Shown: positions 50,051-59,865, numbered from the stretch's first letter. The stretch is 64,000 bases of DNA from Flintibacter faecis (GCF_014287875.1 NZ_JACOPN010000005.1:186001-250000), one strand, 5' to 3'. Numbers and translations are program-made. The notes: a model not told the origin generated them from the sequence alone.

Positions 50051-51346
50051 TTGACGAAGTATCAAATCCATGGGGGTCGCCCCCTCCACGGGACCATTGA
50101 GATCAGCGGCGCAAAGAATGCCGCCGTGGCCATTATTCCCGCCGCCCTGATGGTGGACGGGGTGTGCCGCATTGAAAACATTCCCCAGATCAGCGACGTG
50201 ACGCTGATCCTGCAGATTTTGCGGGAGCTGGGTGCCGACGTAAAGACGGTGAACAAGAATACGGTGGACGTGGACTGCTCCCACATCCGCAACCGCCAGG
50301 TGCCCTATGACCTGGCCCGGAAGATCCGCGCCAGCTATTACCTGGTGGGGGCCCTGTTGGGCCGCTTTGGCTGGGCGGAGGTCCCCCTGCCCGGGGGCTG
50401 CGATCTGGGCGGACGGCCCATCGACCAGCACATCAAGGGCTTTGTGGCCATGGGGGCCGAGGTAGACGTGCGCAACGGCCTGATCTGCGCCCAGGTCCCC
50501 GGCGGCGGCCGTCTGGCCGGCGGCCAGGTGTATCTGGACATGGTCTCGGTAGGGGCCACCATGAACATCATGCTGGCCGCCACCCTGGCAAATGGCATGA
50601 CCGTCATCGAGAACGCCGCCAAGGAGCCCCACATCGTGGACCTGGCCAACTTCCTGAACTCCATGGGCGCGGACATCATGGGTGCGGGCACCGATGTCAT
50701 TAAGATCCGCGGGGTAGAGCGGCTGAGCGGCGGGGCCTATTCCATCATCCCCGATCAGATCGAGGCGGGGACCTATATGGCTGCCGTGGCCGCCGCCGGG
50801 GGCGAAGTGCTCATCAAAAACGTCATCCCCAAGCATCTGGACTGCATCACCGCCAAGCTGGTGGAGATGGGGGTGGATGTGGAGGAGCAGGACGACGCGG
50901 TGCTGGTCCGCCGGGATGGCCCCATCAGCCGGGTGAACGTGAAGACCATGCCCTACCCCGGCTTCCCCACCGACATGCAGCCTCAGATCGCCGCAGTGCT
51001 CTGTCTGGCCCAGGGGACCAGCGTGCTCACCGAGGGGGTCTGGGAGAACCGCTATCGCTATGTGGACGAGTTCCGCCGCATGGGGGCCCATATCCAGGTG
51101 GACGGCAAGGTGGCCGTCATCGAGGGGGTGGAGCAGCTCACCGGGGCTCCGGTCCACGCCTGCGATCTGCGGGCCGGTGCTGCCATGGTCATCGCCGGAC
51201 TTTCCGCCCATGGCGTGACCGAGGTGGATGGCATCTATCACATCGAGCGGGGCTATGAGACCCTGGTGGAAAAGCTGTCCGCCGTGGGCGCAGACATCCG
51301 CACCATTGTGGTCCCGGATGAGGAGGCCCCCGCCCAGGTGGGCTGA
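50051..51346 (+). CDS. murA: UDP-N-acetylglucosamine 1-carboxyvinyltransferase
   Basis: MurA (431 aa) adds enolpyruvate to UDP-GlcNAc, the first committed step of peptidoglycan synthesis. AKNAAVAIIPAAL contains the catalytic-site KN pair, and C117 in LPGGCDLGGRPIDQH is the fosfomycin-reactive cysteine. The TTG at 50051 follows AGGAAGG by 8 nt and gives MTKYQIHGG; the frame is open to 49967 but those starts lack sites. First gene of an operon with the MBL hydrolase and rlmH. Confidence 0.94.
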   Translation: MTKYQIHGGRPLHGTIEISGAKNAAVAIIPAALMVDGVCRIENIPQISDVTLILQILRELGADVKTVNKNTVDVDCSHIRNRQVPYDLARKIRASYYLVGALLGRFGWAEVPLPGGCDLGGRPIDQHIKGFVAMGAEVDVRNGLICAQVPGGGRLAGGQVYLDMVSVGATMNIMLAATLANGMTVIENAAKEPHIVDLANFLNSMGADIMGAGTDVIKIRGVERLSGGAYSIIPDQIEAGTYMAAVAAAGGEVLIKNVIPKHLDCITAKLVEMGVDVEEQDDAVLVRRDGPISRVNVKTMPYPGFPTDMQPQIAAVLCLAQGTSVLTEGVWENRYRYVDEFRRMGAHIQVDGKVAVIEGVEQLTGAPVHACDLRAGAAMVIAGLSAHGVTEVDGIYHIERGYETLVEKLSAVGADIRTIVVPDEEAPAQVG

Positions 51347-51380
51347 CCCGCCCGAGACTTGTAAGAGGAGATCGAGACCC

Positions 51381-52214
51381 TTGCTGACCTTTACCACCCT
51401 GGCCAGCGGCTCCAGCGGAAATGCGGCTTTAGTCTCCTGCGGAGACACCCATGTGCTGCTGGACGCCGGGATATCCGCCAGACGCATCACCACCGGGCTG
51501 AAGAGCCTGGGGGTGGACCCGGCGGAGCTGAGCGCCATTCTGATCACCCACGAGCACCGGGACCACGTCAGCGGCCTGGCGGTACTCACCAAGAAAATAC
51601 GCCCCACCATTTATGCCGCCCCAGCCACCTGCGGCCAGCTGGCAGATCAGCTCCCCCACGGGGCGGAGCTGCTGCAGAGCCGACTGCCGGGGGCTGGCTT
51701 TGCTGTGGGCGAGCTGTGGGTGGAGCCCTTCGCCACCCCCCACGACGCGGCGGGCAGCGTGGGCTATGTCCTGTCCGGCGGGGGGCGGACCATGGCCCTG
51801 TGTACCGACCTGGGCCACGTCACCGACCAGGTGCGCCAGGCGGTGGCCGGGTGCGACCTGCTGGTGTGCGAGACCAACTACGACCCGGACTGGATGCGTA
51901 CCGGGCCCTATCCCTATGCCCTGAAACAGCGCATCATGGGCGACCGCGGCCACCTGTCCAACCAGGACGGGGCGGAGCTGGCTGCCATGGGGGTGCAGTC
52001 CGGGGCCAGCATTGTCGTTCTGGCCCACCTGTCCGCAGAAAACAACACCCCCGCCCGGGCGCTGGAGACGGTGCGCCGCCGTCTGCGGGCCATGGGCTGT
52101 GACCCGGAGGGGGACATCACCCTGGCTGTGGCCCCCCGCACGGAGGTGGGCCCCACCTATCGCCTGGAGCGGCGGCTGGCCGCGGCGGGAGAGAAGGGGG
52201 GCAGCCTGTGCTGA
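51381..52214 (+). CDS. MBL-fold metallohydrolase, WalJ/YycJ-like
   Basis: A 277-aa metallo-beta-lactamase-fold hydrolase. MLTFTTLASGSSGNA is the typical YycJ/WalJ start; ILITHEHRDHVSGL is the HxHxDH metal motif, with a later THDAAGS-like (PHDAAGS) and HLSAENN. Homologues act near the WalKR wall regulators and possibly on nucleic acid; the substrate is unproven. Start TTG at 51381 after AAGAGGAG. It overlaps rlmH by 7 bp. Confidence 0.85.
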   Translation: MLTFTTLASGSSGNAALVSCGDTHVLLDAGISARRITTGLKSLGVDPAELSAILITHEHRDHVSGLAVLTKKIRPTIYAAPATCGQLADQLPHGAELLQSRLPGAGFAVGELWVEPFATPHDAAGSVGYVLSGGGRTMALCTDLGHVTDQVRQAVAGCDLLVCETNYDPDWMRTGPYPYALKQRIMGDRGHLSNQDGAELAAMGVQSGASIVVLAHLSAENNTPARALETVRRRLRAMGCDPEGDITLAVAPRTEVGPTYRLERRLAAAGEKGGSLC

Positions 52215-52690
52215 GCGTACATCTCATCTGTGTGGGCAAGCTGAAAGAGAAATTCTATCTGGCCGCCTGCGCCGAATATCAAAAGCGCCTGGGGGCCTAT
52301 TGTAAATTAGAGCTGACCGAGCTGCCCGAGGAGCGCCTGCCCCAGAACCCCTCCCGGGCCCAGATCGACGCCGCCCTGGAGCGGGAGGCGGCGGACATCC
52401 GGGGGAAGATCCCCCCGAACTCCTGCCTGGTGGCCCTGTGCGTGGAGGGCAAGCCCCACTCCAGCCAGGAGTTGGCCCGGCTGGTGCGCAGCTGGCAGGA
52501 CAGCGCCGCCCGGCACCTGGTCTTTGTCATCGGCGGCTCCTTCGGTCTGGCGGAGAGCCTGAAAAAGGAGGCCAAGGTCCGCCTGTCCATGTCCCCCATG
52601 ACCTTTCCCCACCACCTGGCCCGGGTCATGGTGCTGGAGCAGATCTATCGGGCCTTTAAGATCAACGAGGGCTCCAGCTATCACAAATAA
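52208..52690 (+). CDS. rlmH: 23S rRNA pseudouridine-1915 N3-methyltransferase
   Basis: RlmH (160 aa) is a SPOUT methyltransferase acting on 70S ribosomes. VGKLKEKFYLAACAEYQKRL, FVIGGSFGLAESL and the C-terminal HHLARVMVLEQIYRAFKI...YHK end are diagnostic. Start GTG inside the end of the MBL gene. Its length matches the family and it is closed by a strong terminator. Confidence 0.95.
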   Translation: MLSVHLICVGKLKEKFYLAACAEYQKRLGAYCKLELTELPEERLPQNPSRAQIDAALEREAADIRGKIPPNSCLVALCVEGKPHSSQELARLVRSWQDSAARHLVFVIGGSFGLAESLKKEAKVRLSMSPMTFPHHLARVMVLEQIYRAFKINEGSSYHK

Positions 52691-52694
52691 GCAT

Positions 52695-52732
52695 AAAAAA
52701 GCATCCTGTGCCGCGGCACAGGATGCTTTTTT
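52695..52732. terminator. Bidirectional terminator between rlmH and rpiB
   Basis: AAAAAAGCATCCTGTGCC pairs with GGCACAGGATGCTTTTTT around GC, a perfect 18-bp stem. It serves the two convergent operons. Confidence 0.92.
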
Positions 52733-52746
52733 AGAAAGATCCGGCG

Positions 52747-53187
52747 TTACCAGTCGTTCTCGATGGCCATCAGGGCGTTGACCCGGCGCTCGTGGCGGCC
52801 GCCCTCGAACTGGGTGTTCAGGAAGGTGTCCACGATGTTCTCGGCCAGGTTTTTGCCCACGATGCCCGCGCCCATGGCCAGCATGTTGGCGTTGTTGTGC
52901 CGCCGGGTGAGGGAGGCGGACAGAGGGTCGCCGCACAGGGCGCAGCGGATGCCCCGGACCTTGTTGGCGGCGATGGAGATGCCGATGCCGGTGGTGCAGA
53001 TGACGATGCCCCACTGGCACTGGCCGGAGGCCACGGCCTGGGCGGCGGCCTTACCGAAGGCGGGGTAGTCGCAGCTCTCGGTGCTGTCGGTGCCGAAGTC
53101 CTGACAGGTGATGCCCTTGGCGGCCAGATAGGCCTTGATGTGCTCCTTCAAGGGATACCCGCCGTGATCAGAAGCGATTGCGATCAT
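52747..53187 (-). CDS. rpiB: Ribose-5-phosphate isomerase B
   Basis: RpiB (146 aa) interconverts ribose-5-phosphate and ribulose-5-phosphate. IASDHGGYPLKEHI, CTTGIGISIAANK (C64 as the base) and RRHNNANMLAMGA are the family signatures. The ATG at 53187 follows CTAGGAGG; the frame open to 53325 is rejected. It is a single gene, closed by the shared terminator. Confidence 0.94.
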   Translation of the reverse strand: MIAIASDHGGYPLKEHIKAYLAAKGITCQDFGTDSTESCDYPAFGKAAAQAVASGQCQWGIVICTTGIGISIAANKVRGIRCALCGDPLSASLTRRHNNANMLAMGAGIVGKNLAENIVDTFLNTQFEGGRHERRVNALMAIENDW

Positions 53188-53365
53188 AGTGATGTTCCTC
53201 CTAGTGTCTATGTCACGCGCCGGAAGACCGGGCGCTGCTTGCTTGTTCTCAGCTATTGTAGATGGTTTTCTCAAGATTTGCAAGGCGTATTTAGACAGAT
53301 TTCTGGGGGAAAATCTTAAAATCATTCAGGGGGGAGGGGACAGCTGCCCGGGCGGAGGACCGCCG

Positions 53366-53962
53366 TTAGGACAGGTCACCACAGATCAGCTTTAACGGCG
53401 GGCCGTCCAGCTCCACCACCCGGTGGGCCAGGGGCAATAACGCCTGGTCGTGGCAGGTGAGGATGACGGGGAGCTGCAATTCCCGGATGCCCATCAAAAT
53501 GCGCCGGGCCCGGTCTGTATCCACGCCGGAGAAGGGCTCGTCCAGCAGAAAGAGCCGTCCGCCCAGGGCCAGGCACCGGGCCAGAGCCAGCCGCCGGGCC
53601 ATGCCGCCGGACAGCTGGGCGGGGTATCGCTCCCCCTCCCCCTCCAGCTCGGTCAAAGCCAGCCACTTGTGCCACTCCCCCCGCCGCTGCCGGGGCAGCA
53701 CGTCGGTGAGCTGCTGCTTCGCGGTGCGCCAGGGAAACAGCCGGTCCTCCTGAAAGAGAAATGCGGTCTCCCCGAGGACGATCCCGGAGATGCTGCCCTC
53801 CTCCGGCCGCTCCAGCCCCGCCAGCAGACGCAGCAGGGTGGTCTTGCCGCAGCCGGAGGGCCCCCGCAGAATGGTCACGCCGGTCTCCGGCAGGGTCAGG
53901 GAGAAGCGGTCCAGCACCGTCCGCCGGCCATAGCCCATGGTCACGTTTTCAAGGCAGATCAT
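53366..53962 (-). CDS. ABC transporter ATP-binding protein (SsuB/TauB-type)
   Basis: A 198-aa ATPase, short for this type (usual 230-260). Walker [11 protein letters not shown]-loop [11 protein letters not shown], signature [13 protein letters not shown] and Walker [13 protein letters not shown] are intact. It energises the adjacent permease, whose gene it overlaps by 14 bp. With the lipoprotein and permease it forms an importer of the sulfonate/nitrate/taurine class; the substrate is not evident. Confidence 0.88.
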   Translation of the reverse strand: MICLENVTMGYGRRTVLDRFSLTLPETGVTILRGPSGCGKTTLLRLLAGLERPEEGSISGIVLGETAFLFQEDRLFPWRTAKQQLTDVLPRQRRGEWHKWLALTELEGEGERYPAQLSGGMARRLALARCLALGGRLFLLDEPFSGVDTDRARRILMGIRELQLPVILTCHDQALLPLAHRVVELDGPPLKLICGDLS

Positions 53963-54743
53963 GCGCCGCCCCCCTTCTCTTGTCCCGCTCCAGCAGCCGC
54001 CGCAGCAGCCACTCCAGCGCCAGGGACAAAAGCACCACTGCCACCGTCCAGGCAAACAGGTCCGGGATGTCCAGATAGAGCTTGCTGTTGTAAATCTGGG
54101 TGCCGATGGCCGGGCGGGGGATGCACAGCACCTCGGCGGCCACCCCCGACTTCCAGGCCAGGCCCATGGCGGTGGTGACGGCGGCCAGAAAATAGGGCCG
54201 CAGGCTGGGCAGATAGATCAGCCGCACCCGCTTCCACCGGGAAAAGCGATAGGCCGCCGCCAGCTCCAGCAGCTTTTGGTCGGTCTCCCGGATGCCCCGG
54301 CACAGGTTGCTCCACACCACGGGCAGTACCATCAGCCCGGCGATGACCCCGGGGACAGCGCTCCGGTCCGTCCACAGCAGGATCAGCAGGATGAACGAGG
54401 CCACCGGCGTGGCCCGGATCACCCGCACCGGCAGGGCGATGAGCCGCCCCGCCCAGACTGAGGCGCAGGCCGCCGCCGCTAAAATAGCCCCCAGCAGGGT
54501 ACCCGCCCCCATGCCCGCCAGGATGCGGCCCAGGGAGGTCAGCACCGTCTGCCAGAATTCCCCCGTCTGTCCCAGGCGGACGAGGGTGCGGGCCACCGTG
54601 GCGGGATAGGGCAGCAGCAGCTCGTTCCCCCGCCCCCCCACTTTGCGGTCCACCAAAAAGGCCCCAAGCTGCCAAACCCCCAGCCAAAAGGCCGGGGGCA
54701 GCAGCAGAGAGATTTTGTTGTTCAGAGACTTACTCCGCCCCAT
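53949..54743 (-). CDS. ABC transporter permease (SsuC/TauC-type)
   Basis: A 264-aa integral membrane subunit with about six hydrophobic segments. The EAA loop appears as [36 protein letters not shown] near the N-terminus is typical of SsuC-like permeases. Its ATG lies inside the end of the binding-protein gene (14-bp overlap), so translation is coupled. Confidence 0.88.
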   Translation of the reverse strand: MGRSKSLNNKISLLLPPAFWLGVWQLGAFLVDRKVGGRGNELLLPYPATVARTLVRLGQTGEFWQTVLTSLGRILAGMGAGTLLGAILAAAACASVWAGRLIALPVRVIRATPVASFILLILLWTDRSAVPGVIAGLMVLPVVWSNLCRGIRETDQKLLELAAAYRFSRWKRVRLIYLPSLRPYFLAAVTTAMGLAWKSGVAAEVLCIPRPAIGTQIYNSKLYLDIPDLFAWTVAVVLLSLALEWLLRRLLERDKRRGAAHDLP

Positions 54744-55782
54744 AGTAGAAGGCGTCGTAGGGCATGGAGCCGCCGATGGAAGCGGGGTCGGCCTGGAACA
54801 GCACCTGGTAATACTCCTCCAGGGTGGCCTTCATGTCTGCCCCGGTGAGGAAGGTCAGGTTGCACTGGGGGATGGCCTTTTGGGCGATCTGCTCGTTGGC
54901 GGTGATGCCCAGCTCGCCCACCAAGGCGGCGGCACCGGCGACTCCATGCTCGTCGCTCATAAAGGTGATGGAGTCGCCGTACAGGTCCAGGAAGGCATCC
55001 ACCGTCTCGGGGTGCTCCTCGATAAACTGGGTGCGGCCCACCACGCAGCCCATGGCCAGGGAGCCCTGGCCCAGCTTGTCCCACTCGTCGGACAGGGACA
55101 GGGCCTGGCGCACGCCCTGGTCCTTCATCATCAGGGCGGTGGCGGCGGGGACGGGGAGCATACAGATGGCGCTGTCGCCGGAGGCCATCTGGGCGGTGAC
55201 CTCCTGGGCAGTCATCCACTGGATGTCCACCTGGCTGGGGTCCACGCCATTCTGGGTCAGCAGGTAATTGAGCACATACTCCGGGTTGGCGCCCTGGCCG
55301 GTGGCGTACACCGTCTTGCCCGCCAGGTCGGCCATGGACTGGACGGAGTCCCCCTTCTCCAGGATATACAGCACGCCCAGGGTGTTCACGGCCAGCACCT
55401 GGATGCCGCCGTCCGTCTTGGCGGCCAGGTTGGCGGCCACGTTGGTGGCCACAGCGGCGATGTCGGCGGTGCCGTTGACCAGGGCATCGGTGACCTCCTT
55501 GTTGTCGGCAACCACGGTGGAATTCAGGGCCACGGGGCAGTCGGCGGGGGAGGTCTCGGCGCTGTAATACTTCATCAGATAGGCTGCGCCCACCCCGGTG
55601 GGGCCGGACAGGGCCATAAAGTTCACGCCGGTCTTCTCCACCCCCTGCTGGGACTGGCTGGCGGAGGCAGAGCCGGAGCCGGCGGCGGACTGGGATGCGT
55701 CGTTGTTGTTCTTGCTGCCGCAGCTGGCCAGCAGGGACAGGGTCATGGCGGCGGCCAGCAGCAGAGACAGGGTCTTTTTCAT
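54730..55782 (-). CDS. ABC transporter substrate-binding lipoprotein (NMT1/SsuA-like)
   Basis: A 350-aa lipoprotein. The signal peptide ends in LLASC (lipidated Cys21), followed by a Ser/Ala/Gln-rich tether. The body (NFMALSGPTGVGAAYLMKYY, DIAAVATNVAANL, YATGQGANPEYVLNYLL) fits the periplasmic-binding type II fold of NMT1/SsuA proteins. The ATG at 55782 starts the signal peptide. It is the second gene of an operon led by a Crp-family regulator. Confidence 0.88.
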   Translation of the reverse strand: MKKTLSLLLAAAMTLSLLASCGSKNNNDASQSAAGSGSASASQSQQGVEKTGVNFMALSGPTGVGAAYLMKYYSAETSPADCPVALNSTVVADNKEVTDALVNGTADIAAVATNVAANLAAKTDGGIQVLAVNTLGVLYILEKGDSVQSMADLAGKTVYATGQGANPEYVLNYLLTQNGVDPSQVDIQWMTAQEVTAQMASGDSAICMLPVPAATALMMKDQGVRQALSLSDEWDKLGQGSLAMGCVVGRTQFIEEHPETVDAFLDLYGDSITFMSDEHGVAGAAALVGELGITANEQIAQKAIPQCNLTFLTGADMKATLEEYYQVLFQADPASIGGSMPYDAFYYGAE

Positions 55783-55830
55783 GTGGATCTTCCTTTCATC
55801 ATATCTTCCTATCATCGTGTGGGCTTGTTC

Positions 55831-56499
55831 TCACAGAACGCTCTCTAAAGCGGCCAGGTCGGGGATGAGGATGGTCTTGCCCCGGCGGACGATGAGGGTA
55901 CTGTTCTCCAGCGCCTCGAAGGCCCGATAGAGGGAGGCCCGGCTGATGCCCAGCCGCTGGGCCAGCCCCGACGCAGTGCAGGTGACGCTGCCCCCCTGGC
56001 CGTTGGCCAGCAGATAGCGGGCCAGCTTGCCCTCCGCCCCGGCCTGGGCCAGGGACTGCAGACGGTTGGACAAAAAGCGGATGCGCCCGGTGAGATAGCG
56101 CAGATAGTTTTCCCGGATCTGGCTGTGTTGTTCCAGCAGCCGGTCGATCAATGCCTGATCCAGCATCAGGCAGCGGCTGGGCCTGCGGGCAGTGATGGTG
56201 GTGGCATACTGGGGGGCATCGCAGTACAGGGCGGCGGCACCGAACAGCTCCCCCGGCTCCAGACAGCTGACGGTCAGCTCCCCCTTGGTCACCTGAAGGC
56301 TGCCTGACAGCAAAATCCCCAGGCGGCGGGAGAAGTGCTGGGGGCTGTACACCACCTGGCCCCCGGAGAAGCGGGCCAGCTCCGCCCCCGGCTCGTCCAG
56401 CACCCGGGCGATCCCGTCCTCCGGCACCCCCCGCAGCAGCGGGCACCGGCCCAGATAGTTCCTATCCTGTTGCTCCAGCGTCAGGGTGATCGCCTCCAA
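55831..56499 (-). CDS. Crp/Fnr-family transcriptional regulator
   Basis: A 222-aa regulator: cyclic-nucleotide-binding-like beta barrel (~15-130), dimer helix, then a winged helix-turn-helix (TASGLAQRLGISRASLYRAFEALE). No N-terminal cysteine cluster for an Fnr iron-sulfur site. It lies 48 bp upstream of the binding-protein gene on the same strand and probably controls that operon. The start is uncertain: the TTG at 56499 lacks an upstream site, and GGAGG occurs just inside the frame. Confidence 0.82.
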   Translation of the reverse strand: MEAITLTLEQQDRNYLGRCPLLRGVPEDGIARVLDEPGAELARFSGGQVVYSPQHFSRRLGILLSGSLQVTKGELTVSCLEPGELFGAAALYCDAPQYATTITARRPSRCLMLDQALIDRLLEQHSQIRENYLRYLTGRIRFLSNRLQSLAQAGAEGKLARYLLANGQGGSVTCTASGLAQRLGISRASLYRAFEALENSTLIVRRGKTILIPDLAALESVL

Positions 56500-56562
56500 A
56501 TTGTTTTATTTGAGACAAAACAGATGGTAGCACACGGGCGCAGAAATGTCAATCGAAACCGG

Positions 56563-57153
56563 TCACCGCTCCGCCCGAAACCCCTGGAAGAACATGGGCA
56601 TCATGGTCTGGCCATATTGCCGCAGGGAGTAGCCCCCGCCGGACAGGCACCAGTCGTAGATCAGGGCCCGCTCGCACAGGGCGTAGACCCGCACCATCTC
56701 GCTGACGGTCACGTCCCCCCGCAGCTGACAGCGCTGCTGGCCCTGCAGGACGATCTGCCGCAGCAGCTTATAATAGGTCCGGTTGTGGTCCAGCAGGTGC
56801 TTGTCCCCCCGGGTGATGAGCTGGGAGGAGTACAGCCGGGCCAGCAGGTCCAGGGAGATAGAGTTTTCGATCATAGAGAATAATTCCCGGTTTAAATACA
56901 TCAGCTGGTCAAAGCAGTCCATGTCCGGGTCCATGGTCTCCATCAGCTCCTCATACTTCTGGTCGAACAGAAAGGACACGGAGGAGAGCAGGGCGTCCTT
57001 CCCCTCGAAATAGTGATAGAAGGAGCCCCGGGAGGTGCCCGACTCCCGGATGATCTCGTCCACGGTGGTGTCGTCATAGCCCTGCTGATAGAACAGCCGC
57101 CAGGCGGCCTGAATGATCCGCCCCTTGGTGTTTCTCGTGTTCTTCTTTCCCAT
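56563..57153 (-). CDS. TetR-family transcriptional regulator
   Basis: A 196-aa repressor. The N-terminal HTH is classic (KGRIIQAAWRLFYQQGYDDT, then VDEIIRESGTSRGSFYHYF); the C-terminal ligand domain is unassigned. The ATG at 57153 follows GGGGAGGG; an ATG at 57174 overlaps that site and is rejected. No obvious target is next to it; it could act on the divergent nucleotidase gene or elsewhere. Confidence 0.88.
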   Translation of the reverse strand: MGKKNTRNTKGRIIQAAWRLFYQQGYDDTTVDEIIRESGTSRGSFYHYFEGKDALLSSVSFLFDQKYEELMETMDPDMDCFDQLMYLNRELFSMIENSISLDLLARLYSSQLITRGDKHLLDHNRTYYKLLRQIVLQGQQRCQLRGDVTVSEMVRVYALCERALIYDWCLSGGGYSLRQYGQTMMPMFFQGFRAER

Positions 57154-57254
57154 GAAATGGCCCTCCCCACACACATCTGGTGTTTTATCATATTATCCGT
57201 AAATTTTTCGCCGCCGTCAACTCCTTCCCGGGTGATTTCCGGCTGACTTGCCGA

Positions 57255-57283
57255 TTTACATTCCCGGGGTGCTGTGGTAAAAT
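57255..57283 (+). promoter_or_regulatory. Promoter of the YfbR-like gene
   Basis: TTTACA (57255-57260) and TAAAAT (57278-57283) with a 17-bp spacer, about 50 bp before the ATG. Confidence 0.7.
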
Positions 57284-57334
57284 GTCTGCTAAGGCAGTTC
57301 TTTTTCAAGAAACCGCAAGAGAGGGGGACGCCCC

Positions 57335-57910
57335 ATGTCCGGCAGCTTTTTTCCCATGATCGCCCGGATGCGCTATATCAACCGCTGGGGACTGATGCGC
57401 AACACGGATACGGAGAACATCCAGGAGCACTCCCACATGGTGGCGGTGCTCTCCCACGCCCTGGCCGTCATCCAGAACCGCTACTTCGGCCCCCAGATCG
57501 ACCCCGGTCAGGCGGCGGTGGCGGCCCTGTACCACGATGCCAGCGAGATACTCACCGGCGACATGCCCACCCCCATCAAGTATGACAACCCGGCCATTCA
57601 GCGGGCCTACAAGCAAGTGGAATCGGTGGCCGAGGAGAAGCTGCTGTCCATGCTCCCCGACGACCTGCGGGAGGAGTTTCGCCCCGCCATCACCATCCCG
57701 GACGAGAACATCCGGGCGGTGGTCAAGGCGGCGGACAAGCTGTCGGCCTATCTCAAGTGTGTGGAGGAGGTCAAAAGCGGCAATCTGGAATTCAAGAAAG
57801 CCAAAGAACAGACCTATGCCGCCCTGTGCCGGGACCCCATCCCCGCCCTGCAATACTTCATGGATCACTTTTTAGACGGCTTTTCTTTGACCCTGGACGA
57901 GCTGACTTGA
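57335..57910 (+). CDS. yfbR: YfbR-like 5'-deoxynucleotidase (HD superfamily)
   Basis: A 191-aa HD-domain phosphohydrolase that dephosphorylates deoxyribonucleoside 5'-monophosphates. RMRYINRWGLMRNTDTENI, the EHSH segment (~31-34), YHDASE with H67-D68 and the later KAADKLSAYLKC are signatures of YfbR. The length is normal. The ATG follows AGAGGGGG. It may share a transcript with the ACT-domain gene 51 bp downstream. Confidence 0.88.
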   Translation: MSGSFFPMIARMRYINRWGLMRNTDTENIQEHSHMVAVLSHALAVIQNRYFGPQIDPGQAAVAALYHDASEILTGDMPTPIKYDNPAIQRAYKQVESVAEEKLLSMLPDDLREEFRPAITIPDENIRAVVKAADKLSAYLKCVEEVKSGNLEFKKAKEQTYAALCRDPIPALQYFMDHFLDGFSLTLDELT

Positions 57911-57961
57911 TACACGATATTGTCAAATCATAATTTTATAAACAGAAAGGAACATCCCGCT

Positions 57962-58231
57962 ATGAAAGCCATTGTTACCGTCATCGGAAAGGACCGGGTG
58001 GGCATCACCGCCGCCGTGTGCGCCCTGCTGGCCCAGCACAACATCAACATTCTGGACATCAGCCAGACCGTGCTCCAGGACTATTTCACCATGGTCATGC
58101 TGGTGGACACCGCCGCCTGCACCGCCTCCATCGGTGAGATGGCCGACCTGCTGGAGCAGGCGGGCAAGGAGCAGGAGCTGTCCATCCGCATCCAGCGGGA
58201 GGACATCTTCAACGCCATGCACCGCATCTGA
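57962..58231 (+). CDS. ACT-domain protein, UPF0237 family
   Basis: An 89-aa single ACT domain (VTVIGKDRVGITAAVCALLA, then NILDISQTVLQDYFTM). ACT domains bind amino acids or similar ligands to regulate partners. UPF0237 genes usually stand directly before a UPF0210 gene, as here, so the two products are thought to work together. Start ATG 57962 with AAAGGA. Confidence 0.9.
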   Translation: MKAIVTVIGKDRVGITAAVCALLAQHNINILDISQTVLQDYFTMVMLVDTAACTASIGEMADLLEQAGKEQELSIRIQREDIFNAMHRI

Positions 58232-58239
58232 CGCAGCGT

Positions 58240-58345
58240 AAGGGCCGCTGAGGACAGCTGCCCCTACATCATGTCGTCATAAATCGTCTGTAGGGGCCGA
58301 TGTCCCCATCGGCCCGTCCGAATCCGTCAGGGCGGTGATCCGCCC
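58240..58345. repeat. Family-C hairpin repeat between UPF0237 and UPF0210 genes
   Basis: GGGCCGCTGAGGACAGCTGCCCCTAC, then GTAGGGGCCGATGTCCCCATCGGCCCG, then GGGCGGTGATCCGCCC: three short stems of the kind embedded in the 355-bp units. It sits inside a conserved gene pair without separating the strands. Confidence 0.7.
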
Positions 58346-58366
58346 TGTTTACTCAGGAGGTTCTTT

Positions 58367-59725
58367 ATGCTCAATCAACATGAGATCATGCAGACCATCC
58401 AGATGATCGACCAGCAGCATCTGGACGTGCGTACCATCACCATGGGCATCTCCCTGTTGTCCTGCGCCCACAGCGACGTGAAGGTGGCCTGCGATAAGGT
58501 CTATGATAAAATTACCCGCTATGCCGAAAAGCTGGTGGCCACCGGCGAGGCCATTGAAAAGGAGTTTGGCATCCCCATCGTCAATAAGCGCATCTCCGTC
58601 ACCCCCATCGCCCTGGTGGCCGCCGCCGCCGAAACGGACAACTACACCCCCTTTGCCCAGGCCATGGACCGGGCGGCCAAAACCTGCGGCGTGAACTTCA
58701 TCGGCGGCTTCTCCGCCCTGGTGCAGAAGGGCATGACCGAAGCCGACCGCAAGCTGATCCACTCCATTCCCGAGGCCCTGGCAACCACCGACATCGTCTG
58801 CGGCAGCGTGAACGTGGGCTCGACGAAGGCGGGCATCGACATGGATGCGGTGGCCCTGATGGGCCGGACCATCAAGGACCTGGCGGAGCGCACCGCCGAC
58901 AAGGGCGGCTTTGGCTGCGCCAAGCTGGTGGTGTTCTGCAACGCCGTGGAGGACAACCCCTTCATGGCCGGTGCGTTCCACGGCGTGGGCGAGCCGGAGC
59001 GGGTCATCAACGTGGGCGTATCCGGCCCCGGCGTGGTCCACCACGCCCTCCAGGCCGTGAAGGGCCAGCCCTTCGACGTGGTGGCCGAGACCATCAAAAA
59101 GACCGCCTTCCGCATCACCCGCATGGGCCAGCTGGTGGCCCAGGAGGCCAGCCGCCGCCTGGACACCCCCTTCGGCATCGTGGACCTGTCCCTGGCCCCC
59201 ACCCCCGCCGTGGGCGACAGCGTGGCCCGCATCCTGGAGGAGATGGGCCTGGAGGTCTGCGGCACCCACGGCACCACCGCCGCTCTGGCCCTGCTCAACG
59301 ATGCGGTGAAGAAGGGCGGCGTGATGGCCTCCTCCTCCGTGGGCGGCCTGTCCGGCGCCTTCATCCCCGTCAGCGAGGACGAGGGCATGATCGCCGCCGC
59401 CGCCTCCGGGGCCCTGACCCTGGATAAGCTGGAGGCCATGACCTGCGTGTGCTCCGTGGGCCTGGACATGATCGCCGTCCCCGGCGACACCTCCGCCGAG
59501 ACCCTGTCCGCCATCATCGCCGACGAGGCGGCCATCGGCATGGTGAACACCAAGACCACCGCCGTGCGCCTGATCCCCGCCCCCGGCTGCAAGGTGGGGG
59601 ACACGGTGGAGTTCGGCGGCCTGCTGGGTTCCGCCCCCGTGCAGCCCGTCCACCCCTTCTCCGCCCACGACTTCGTGGCCCGGGGCGGCCGCATCCCCGC
59701 CCCCATGCAGAGCTTGAAGAACTGA
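58367..59725 (+). CDS. UPF0210 / PFL-like family protein
   Basis: A 452-aa cytosolic protein of the UPF0210 (DUF711) family. The family stretches [15 protein letters not shown] ([14 protein letters not shown]), [32 protein letters not shown] and the [13 protein letters not shown] end are all present. Structures of relatives show a barrel reminiscent of pyruvate-formate-lyase-like enzymes, but the reaction is unknown. CAGGAGG precedes the ATG. Partner of the UPF0237 ACT protein. Confidence 0.92.
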   Translation: MLNQHEIMQTIQMIDQQHLDVRTITMGISLLSCAHSDVKVACDKVYDKITRYAEKLVATGEAIEKEFGIPIVNKRISVTPIALVAAAAETDNYTPFAQAMDRAAKTCGVNFIGGFSALVQKGMTEADRKLIHSIPEALATTDIVCGSVNVGSTKAGIDMDAVALMGRTIKDLAERTADKGGFGCAKLVVFCNAVEDNPFMAGAFHGVGEPERVINVGVSGPGVVHHALQAVKGQPFDVVAETIKKTAFRITRMGQLVAQEASRRLDTPFGIVDLSLAPTPAVGDSVARILEEMGLEVCGTHGTTAALALLNDAVKKGGVMASSSVGGLSGAFIPVSEDEGMIAAAASGALTLDKLEAMTCVCSVGLDMIAVPGDTSAETLSAIIADEAAIGMVNTKTTAVRLIPAPGCKVGDTVEFGGLLGSAPVQPVHPFSAHDFVARGGRIPAPMQSLKN

Positions 59726-59738
59726 TTTTTTGGGATAT

Positions 59739-59841
59739 TGTCATTGCGAGGAGGGCGAAGCCCGACGTGGCAATCCGTAACTCCCGTCCTAGGGACGAAG
59801 GGAAACGGATTCCCACGTCGCTGCGCTCCTCGGAATGACAG
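59739..59841. repeat. Family-A dispersed inverted repeat, intact copy
   Basis: TGTCATTGCGAGGAGGGCGAAGC... and ...GCGCTCCTCGGAATGACAG arms with inner ACGTGGCAATCCGT / ACGGATTCCCACGT, around CCCGTCCTAGGGACG. About 100 bp, non-coding. Confidence 0.75.
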
Positions 59842-59865
59842 ATACCGGGCAACTCAGCGGTTTCA

